Source: CAZFHZ01 sp964519015
Lineage (GTDB): Bacteria > Blakebacterota > Blakebacteria > Blakebacterales > CAYUVJ01
Length of the DNA stretch: 11,507 nt
Direction of reading: 5' to 3'
NCBI GenBank assembly: GCA_964519015.1
Contig: CAZFHZ010000103.1
Location: forward strand, 1 to 11,507
Shown: positions 1-4,101 of the stretch, piece by piece
Numbering within the stretch: position 1 is the first letter of the stretch
Layout of the letters: every line of letters begins with the position of its first letter
The notes under the pieces: model-generated
Databases searched by the model: none
The model's input: only the letters and a program-made list of their open reading frames with translations
What the model was told of the DNA's origin: nothing
Program-made: the position numbers and the translations under genes

Positions 1-195
1 CTGGGCATCGGGCTGGTGGCGACCTTCTATCTCGACCGACTGATCCGCAACCAGCTCTACGGGGTCACCGCCACCGACCCCGGCGTCATGGCGGCGGTCG
101 CCCTGCTGCTGGCGCTGGTGACCGTGGCCGCCTGCCTGGTGCCGGCGCACCGGGCGACGCGGGTCGACCCGGTCGATGCCTTGCAGTACCATTGA
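1..195 (+). CDS. ABC transporter permease, FtsX/MacB (ADOP-like) family, C-terminal fragment
   Basis: Frame 1 is open from the first base to TGA at 193-195 and gives the last 64 residues of a larger protein. It has a hydrophobic segment (GVMAAVALLLALVTVAACLV, about residues 27-46) followed by a short cytoplasmic tail with RATRVDPVDALQYH. A final transmembrane helix followed by an 'R-A-x-R-x-D-P-x-x-A-L-R-x-E'-like tail is the usual C-terminus of MacB/FtsX-fold permeases, especially the large ADOP permeases of Acidobacteriota and Gemmatimonadota. These act in the inner membrane with a MacB-like ATPase in mechanotransmission or export; the substrate cannot be told. The 5' part lies outside the window. 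The four-cysteine gene starts 32 bases downstream on the same strand, so co-transcription is possible. Confidence 0.8.
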   Translation: MGIGLVATFYLDRLIRNQLYGVTATDPGVMAAVALLLALVTVAACLVPAHRATRVDPVDALQYH

Positions 196-227
196 CGAAG
201 CGGGCCACGACGACGGAGGGAATCCCG

Positions 228-443
228 ATGGCGGATCACGGCAGCTGCAGCGATTGCCGGTTCTACGAACCGTTCAGTGGCCAGAGCCTCGTAACCCAGA
301 AGGGGCCGACCGGGAAGTGCCGGCGCAACGCCCCCCTGCCGGCCTATCTCTCGGGCGTGATGGCGGTCCGCCGCGACGCCGACCACTGGCCCCTGGTCCG
401 CCCCGACGACTGGTGCGGGGAATTCCGGGACCGCCGGGGCTGA
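228..443 (+). CDS. Four-cysteine mini-protein, putative metal-binding, unknown function
   Basis: A 71-residue protein starting at ATG 228, preceded by a strong ribosome site (GGAGGG at 215-220). An upstream start at 192 would overlap the permease stop and has no such site. Four cysteines lie at C7, C10, C31 and C63 in the pattern CSDCRFYEP, GKCRRNAP, HWPLVRPDDWCGEFR. The paired CxxC plus two isolated Cys, each beside conserved-looking aromatic or charged residues, suggests one zinc or iron-sulfur site. I recall similar short proteins (CxxCRFW...G.CRR.AP...W..V..DDWCGEF) as uncharacterised hypotheticals in many bacteria, but know no assigned role. There is no signal peptide or membrane segment. 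It sits 17 bases upstream of the S41 peptidase gene, probably in the same transcript. A second copy of its tail lies at 1465-1512. Confidence 0.8.
   Translation: MADHGSCSDCRFYEPFSGQSLVTQKGPTGKCRRNAPLPAYLSGVMAVRRDADHWPLVRPDDWCGEFRDRRG
395..428 (+). repeat. Direct repeat, copy 1 (3' end of the four-cysteine gene)
   Basis: Thirty-two of 34 bases match 1464-1497; the differences are G405/T1474 and A422/G1491. It encodes the VRPDDWCGEFR tail of the mini-protein. Both copies stay in frame to a TGA at the same codon distance. The two repeats bracket the S41 peptidase gene. Confidence 0.85.
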
Positions 444-460
444 GGATGGAGGCTGGTCCC

Positions 461-1456
461 ATGTTCCGACGGAACCCGCGGATCGCCCTGGCCGTCGTCC
501 TGCTGGCGGTCGCAACGACCGCTCTCCCGCTCCGGGCACAGGATCCGGTGCGGCTCGATGCCCGGCTCCGCTCCCAGATCGTGGACCGGGTCACAGCGGC
601 GCTGAACGAGGAGTACGTGTTCGCCGACAAGGCCAGGGAGATGGAGACCCTGGTCAAAGGACGGCTCCGCGACGGTACCTACGACGGAATCACCCAGCCG
701 GCCGCGTTCGCCGCCCGGCTGCAGGAGGACCTCCGCTCGGTCACCCACGATCGGCACCTGAGGGTCGGGACCGGTCCGCCCCTCGCCCAGATGCAGCGGA
801 CCGTACTCGATCCCGAGCAACGCCGCCGGACGATGCGCAGCCGCAACTACCTCTTCCAGAAGGTCGAAGTGCTGGAGGGAAACATCGGCTACCTGCGGTT
901 CGACGGATTCGTGGAAGCGGACCTGGCCGGCGAGACCGCGGTGGCGGCCATGAACTTCCTGGCCAATGTGGACGCCCTGATTATCGATCTGCGCTACAAC
1001 GGGGGGGGCTCACCTTCCATGATCCAGCTCATCTCCTCCTACTTCTTCGCCGAGCGGAAGCACCTGAACAGCTTCTACGTGCGCGCCACCGACTCGTGGG
1101 AGCAATTCTGGACCCAGGAGGAGGTCCGGGGCCCCAAACTGATCGACATACCGATCTTCATCCTGACCAGTGGTCGCACCTTCTCGGCGGCCGAGGAGTT
1201 CACCTACAACCTGAAGAACATGAAGCGGGCGACCATCGTCGGGGAGACCACCGGGGGCGGGGCGCATCCCGTCAACGGCCGCAACTTCGATTTCGGGACC
1301 TTCACCATCACCATGAGCGTCCCCTACGGCCGCGCGGTGAATCCGATCACCGGCACCAACTGGGAGGGGGTGGGGGTGGCACCCGACATCGCGGTGCCGG
1401 CCGACCAGGCCCTCGAACGGGCGCTCCAGGAGGCCCGCCGGCGTTACTCCCGCTAG
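461..1456 (+). CDS. Exported S41-family serine peptidase (IRBP-like, tail-specific protease fold)
   Basis: A 331-residue protein. The ATG at 461 is chosen because GGAGG (448-452) lies 8 bases upstream and a signal peptide follows at once (hydrophobic residues 8-22, likely cleavage near LRAQ). An in-frame ATG at 446 lacks that spacing. Residues 30-125 form an alpha-helical N-terminal region and the catalytic domain follows. The IIDLRYNGGGS strand-loop is at 174-184. The nucleophile is probably S242 in TSGRTFSAAEEF, with E262 in GETTGGGAHP. These are hallmarks of the interphotoreceptor-retinoid-binding-protein-like S41 group. There is no PDZ domain, unlike CtpA or Prc, so substrate choice may rest on the N-terminal region. 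It probably cleaves unfolded or C-terminal peptides in the periplasm. The gene follows the four-cysteine gene by 17 bases and is followed within 8 bases by a remnant of that gene. Confidence 0.92.
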   Translation: MFRRNPRIALAVVLLAVATTALPLRAQDPVRLDARLRSQIVDRVTAALNEEYVFADKAREMETLVKGRLRDGTYDGITQPAAFAARLQEDLRSVTHDRHLRVGTGPPLAQMQRTVLDPEQRRRTMRSRNYLFQKVEVLEGNIGYLRFDGFVEADLAGETAVAAMNFLANVDALIIDLRYNGGGSPSMIQLISSYFFAERKHLNSFYVRATDSWEQFWTQEEVRGPKLIDIPIFILTSGRTFSAAEEFTYNLKNMKRATIVGETTGGGAHPVNGRNFDFGTFTITMSVPYGRAVNPITGTNWEGVGVAPDIAVPADQALERALQEARRRYSR

Positions 1457-1459
1457 GGC

Positions 1460-1504
1460 GCCGGGTCCGCCCCTACGACTGGTGCGGGGAGTTCCGGACC
1501 CGGC
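1460..1504 (+). terminator. 10-bp perfect inverted repeat after the S41 gene; possible transcription terminator
   Basis: GCCGGGTCCG (1460-1469) and CGGACCCGGC (1495-1504) are exact reverse complements separated by 25 bases, beginning 3 bases after the S41 stop codon. No run of T follows, so a classic intrinsic terminator is not shown; it could act as an mRNA 3'-end stabiliser or a U-less terminator. Most of the structure is built from the duplicated gene tail; the parental copy at 395-432 keeps only a 5-bp version of the stem. Confidence 0.35.
1464..1497 (+). repeat. Direct repeat, copy 2 (tail of the four-cysteine gene)
   Basis: Partner of 395-428, with 32 of 34 bases identical, 1069 bases downstream in the same orientation. 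The match begins abruptly 8 bases after the S41 stop; upstream of it the two loci show no similarity. Confidence 0.85.
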
Positions 1505-1512
1505 AACCCTGA
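1465..1512 (+). pseudogene. Truncated second copy of the four-cysteine gene (last 15 residues)
   Basis: The codons from 1465 read VRPYDWCGEFRTRQP then TGA (1510-1512). The tail of the intact protein reads VRPDDWCGEFRDRRG and then TGA, with the same number of codons. The first 56 codons, with three of the four cysteines, are absent, and no start codon or ribosome site precedes the fragment after the S41 stop. The last four codons before the stop have diverged more than the upstream 34 bases. This is best read as the scar of a duplication or recombination that placed or exchanged the S41 gene, not as a functional gene. Confidence 0.7.
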
Positions 1513-1585
1513 GTCTCAACTACGGTCCGGCTGTCCGTCCGGGCCAGAGTATCGTTCCCGGTCCTACCGAGTCCCCGATGAAGGA

Positions 1586-1615
1586 TTCGTGTCTCCGGGC
1601 GTAACCGGCTAGAAT
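1586..1615 (+). promoter_or_regulatory. Candidate promoter for the small membrane protein
   Basis: TAGAAT at 1610-1615 matches the -10 consensus at five of six positions. The best -35 at an 18-base spacing is TTCGTG (1586-1591), a weak match. The site sits about 50 bases before the GTG start at 1666, in the most AT-rich part of the gap. Position and -10 are the only support. Confidence 0.3.
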
Positions 1616-1665
1616 GCCCAGTATCTGTACATAGCTTGTTTACCGGAGAACAGGAGCGGATTGCC

Positions 1666-2028
1666 GTGGACGATGCCATCACCCTCACAATCTCACGGCA
1701 CAAGAAGAATGAACTGATAGGCAAAACCCTGCTGGTACTGGCGCTGGCCATCCTCATGGGACTATTGATGGCGGCTGAAGGGAAGCGCAATGTCGCCGAA
1801 GGTGAACAGCTCACTCTCGAGCAGTACACGGCTGATTTCGAGAAGCACAGAGCTGACCTCCTGGACGAGGATGTTCCCATCCCGGTTGCGCTGATCGGCT
1901 CCGCCATCCTGCTCTTCGGTGTGCTGGGGCTTTACGAAATAATCGGCTCCGGCCTGGGCCGGATGATCGGACGACTCACTGACAACGGGCGTTCGTACCG
2001 ACCGACCACGCCCTCTCCCGGGATGTAG
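1666..2028 (+). CDS. Small two-helix membrane protein, unknown function
   Basis: A 120-residue protein. GTG at 1666 is preferred because AGGAG (1652-1656) stands 9 bases upstream; a TTG at 1636 in the same frame has no clear site. There are two hydrophobic segments: residues about 15-34 (LIGKTLLVLALAILMGLLMA) and about 78-98 (PVALIGSAILLFGVLGLYEI). Between them is a charged, predicted helical loop of about 40 residues rich in E, D and K. The tail is basic and ends in a Pro/Thr-rich stretch. The arrangement suggests a small inner-membrane protein with the loop on one face, perhaps a partner or regulator of something else. I do not recognise a family. Base composition is clearly lower in GC than the flanks (29 of 60 bases at 1681-1740, by hand count). 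The gene converges with the CPBP protease gene, ending 27 bases from its stop, which suggests the two arrived together. Confidence 0.7.
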   Translation: MDDAITLTISRHKKNELIGKTLLVLALAILMGLLMAAEGKRNVAEGEQLTLEQYTADFEKHRADLLDEDVPIPVALIGSAILLFGVLGLYEIIGSGLGRMIGRLTDNGRSYRPTTPSPGM

Positions 2029-2055
2029 GCGGGTTTCGCTGTCCGGAAGGGATCC

Positions 2056-2799
2056 TCAGGCCACTGTGCTGTAGAGGACAAGGAGAGAGGCCGGCAGGTT
2101 GAAGGTGAAGTGGATCACAATACAGATCCAGAGGGACCGACGAGCAGCCGCCAGGTAGCCCAAGATGAGACCGGCGGGGAGAGTGGAGAAGATCGCCCCG
2201 ATACTCCAGTAGTGGGCGCAGGAGAACAGGAGCGCTTGGACGATGATGGCCACTCGTATCCCGGTCATCGGCCGAAGTGCCCAGAGAAGAAAGCCGCGGA
2301 AGAAGACCTCCTCTACGACCGGTGCCACCGCCAACGCTTCAACGGCGAAGTAGACCTTCAGCCCCGGCTGAGTGGCGGCCCGCTCAGCGAAATCACGCAC
2401 CAGGTTGTTCTCGAGACCCAGATGGGTTACGGCATTCAGTCCCGAAATCAGCAGGATGCTGACGAACAGTGTCACGAAAGCAATGGGAACGGCGGCCAGG
2501 ATATCTCCAGCGATTGTCTGCCAGGCGGCAGGTCGAAGCGAAGACACGAATCGGTACCTGATCCCTAGCAACAGAGGAGCCAGGAGATCGGCGAAGTGGA
2601 CCACGAAGAGGACCGTGAATCCGAATACCGGTGCTGCTTGAACGAGTGTCGCAGCAGAGCCGGACATGTTGAAGAATCGCTCTGAGGCGAATACCAGAAG
2701 CCCGAGCAGCAGATCAGTCCGGCTCCAGGGGATATCATTCAGACGTGCCGACCGGACAGATGTCCGATCGGCACCCGACTTGAATGGAGTTGCGGTCAC
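2056..2799 (-). CDS. CPBP-family intramembrane metalloprotease (CAAX protease/Abi-like)
   Basis: A 247-residue, very hydrophobic protein with about six to eight membrane segments. The family motifs are present: EEVFFRGFL with E163, E164 and R168; SCAHY with H196; and VIHFTFN with H230 and N234. These form the presumed metal-binding active site of the Rce1/CPBP group, which in bacteria serves in bacteriocin self-immunity, signalling proteolysis or unknown roles. The start is GTG at 2797-2799, with only one codon (GTT) between the upstream peptidase's TAG stop and this GTG, so translation is probably coupled. No strong ribosome site is visible, so the start is less certain than the family. GC is lower than in the neighbours (32 of 60 bases at 2401-2460). 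The natural substrate cannot be inferred. Confidence 0.9.
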   Translation of the reverse strand: MTATPFKSGADRTSVRSARLNDIPWSRTDLLLGLLVFASERFFNMSGSAATLVQAAPVFGFTVLFVVHFADLLAPLLLGIRYRFVSSLRPAAWQTIAGDILAAVPIAFVTLFVSILLISGLNAVTHLGLENNLVRDFAERAATQPGLKVYFAVEALAVAPVVEEVFFRGFLLWALRPMTGIRVAIIVQALLFSCAHYWSIGAIFSTLPAGLILGYLAAARRSLWICIVIHFTFNLPASLLVLYSTVA

Positions 2800-2802
2800 A
2801 AC

Positions 2803-3927
2803 CTATTTCGTCTTCATCTTCGACCGGATGTCGGCCGGGATGGCGTCCCGGTACACGGTCAGCAGGTCGAACTTGGCCCGGATGTAGTTCTCCGACATGT
2901 AGATATGGCCGCCGTAGGGGCCGGTGTCCCCCCACGAGTTCTTCACCCGGTAGAAAGTCGCGCCGGTCTCATCCTTCGCGATCCCGACGATGTGCATGCC
3001 GTGGTCGTCGGAGGTCGTCCAGCGGTCCCACATCTCCTGGCGGGCCTCCTGGGTGATCGTCTCCCCTTCCTTCCAGACCGCGTAGCCCGCCTTCTGATCG
3101 AAGCCGCTCTCGCTTATATCTCCGCCGAAGACGACCGTGTAGCCGCTCTCGATGGCGGAACGGACCAGGCGCATAGCCTCGTCCACCGGCAGGTTCCAGA
3201 CCTCGTCGTTGTGGACCCAGTTGTCGGGCACGAGCAGTTCCACCTGCTGCCAGAAGGGCAGGTGTGAGAAGGAGGTGATCTCGATATAGGCGGTCGGATC
3301 GATCCCGAGGACCTGTTCGGCGAACTGCTTGGGGGGCATCGGCCGGTTGCGCACCTCGATCCGCTGGGGGAGGGGGCCCAGGTAGGCGTCGAGGATGGCC
3401 TCATACCCCCGGCGCCATTTCGGGGTGGGACCGGGACGGGAACGCAGGACTGCATCCAGGTAGGCCCGGAGCACGTTCTGCAGCTCGTTGTGGTTGATCG
3501 CCGTCTCGTACGGCCACAGACCGGAGAAGTCCTGCTCCCGGACGATGCCGTATTCGGCGATGGTCGCGAAGACGTCGTGCCCGAGCCCGCCGGGACCGAA
3601 GGTGTTGTTCCCCTGCATGCGGTAGTATGACTCGGCCTTCCCCCGGTAGACGTAGTCGACCACGAACATCTCCGAGAGATCGTATTCCCCTTTGCCCATC
3701 CGGATCAGTTCCGATTCCAGCATGCTGATAGCCGAGAAGCACCAGCAGGTCGAGGTGCTCGCCTGGTTCTTGATGGAGGTGTAGGGGAGCACCTTCACGT
3801 CGGTGAAGGTCTTGGCCGGTTTCTCCTGCGCCGGCTGCTGGGCGACGGCGGTCAACGCCGGCAGGGTCAGCAGCACCAGGAGAACGGTCAGGGCGCGGAT
3901 GCGACCGTAGGTCGGGATCGACTTCAT
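2803..3927 (-). CDS. Exported papain-fold cysteine peptidase (C1B, bleomycin hydrolase/PepC-like)
   Basis: A 374-residue protein. ATG at 3927 is chosen because GAGGTGA lies 7 bases before it and a signal peptide follows (basic start, hydrophobic residues 12-28, cleavage near AVAQQ); a frame extension to 4080 would bury the signal. The catalytic set is visible: Q55 (oxyanion hole) and C61 in NQASTSTCWCF, H309 in DDHGMHIVGIA, and N330 in VKNSWGD. The spacing between Cys and His, with a long insert of about 245 residues, fits the C1B/bleomycin-hydrolase group. Classical PepC and bleomycin hydrolase are cytosolic aminopeptidases of about 450 residues; this one is shorter and secreted, as also happens in other exporting Gram-negative lineages. 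An extra Cys (C63) sits two residues after the nucleophile. The gene is divergent from the M14 peptidase gene and upstream of the CPBP protease gene in a likely two-gene transcript. Confidence 0.92.
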   Translation of the reverse strand: MKSIPTYGRIRALTVLLVLLTLPALTAVAQQPAQEKPAKTFTDVKVLPYTSIKNQASTSTCWCFSAISMLESELIRMGKGEYDLSEMFVVDYVYRGKAESYYRMQGNNTFGPGGLGHDVFATIAEYGIVREQDFSGLWPYETAINHNELQNVLRAYLDAVLRSRPGPTPKWRRGYEAILDAYLGPLPQRIEVRNRPMPPKQFAEQVLGIDPTAYIEITSFSHLPFWQQVELLVPDNWVHNDEVWNLPVDEAMRLVRSAIESGYTVVFGGDISESGFDQKAGYAVWKEGETITQEARQEMWDRWTTSDDHGMHIVGIAKDETGATFYRVKNSWGDTGPYGGHIYMSENYIRAKFDLLTVYRDAIPADIRSKMKTK

Positions 3928-3983
3928 GTTGGACTCACCTCTGCCTGGGCCCGGGAGGCCGGGCGGCTGGGACCGGCGCGATG

Positions 3984-4012
3984 TTGCACCTCGCGCTGGT
4001 GATGGGGATAAT
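3984..4012 (+). promoter_or_regulatory. Sigma70-type promoter for the M14 peptidase gene
   Basis: TTGCAC (3984-3989), then exactly 17 bases, then GATAAT (4007-4012). The -10 matches TATAAT at five of six positions and the -35 matches TTGACA at four of six. It lies in the 174-bp gap between two divergent peptidase genes and predicts a start near 4019 and a leader of about 80 bases before the ATG at 4102. No equally good promoter was seen on the opposite strand for the C1B gene. Confidence 0.55.
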
Positions 4013-4101
4013 GACGGCCCACCGACTTCTCTCCGGACTGTCGGAGCGAGGGAGCCGGTGACTCTGAGAATGTACCCCACCCTGCCGCGAAGGGGAAACG
4101 G

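Noticed and set aside
176..460. Upstream extension of the S41 frame to 176
   Set aside because: It overlaps the permease stop and the whole four-cysteine gene, its translation is low-complexity Arg/Pro, and it would bury the signal peptide that starts at 461.
1096..1464. Frame leading into the C4-like remnant from inside the S41 gene
   Set aside because: The sequence before 1465 is out-of-frame S41 coding with His/Arg/Gly-rich translation, so only the last 15 residues are meaningful.
2029..2055. Bidirectional terminator between the convergent genes
   Set aside because: The 27-bp gap contains no convincing stem-loop with a T-run on either strand.
3928..4080. 51-residue N-terminal extension of the C1B peptidase
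   Set aside because: A ribosome site and signal peptide support ATG 3927; the extension runs across the divergent promoter region.
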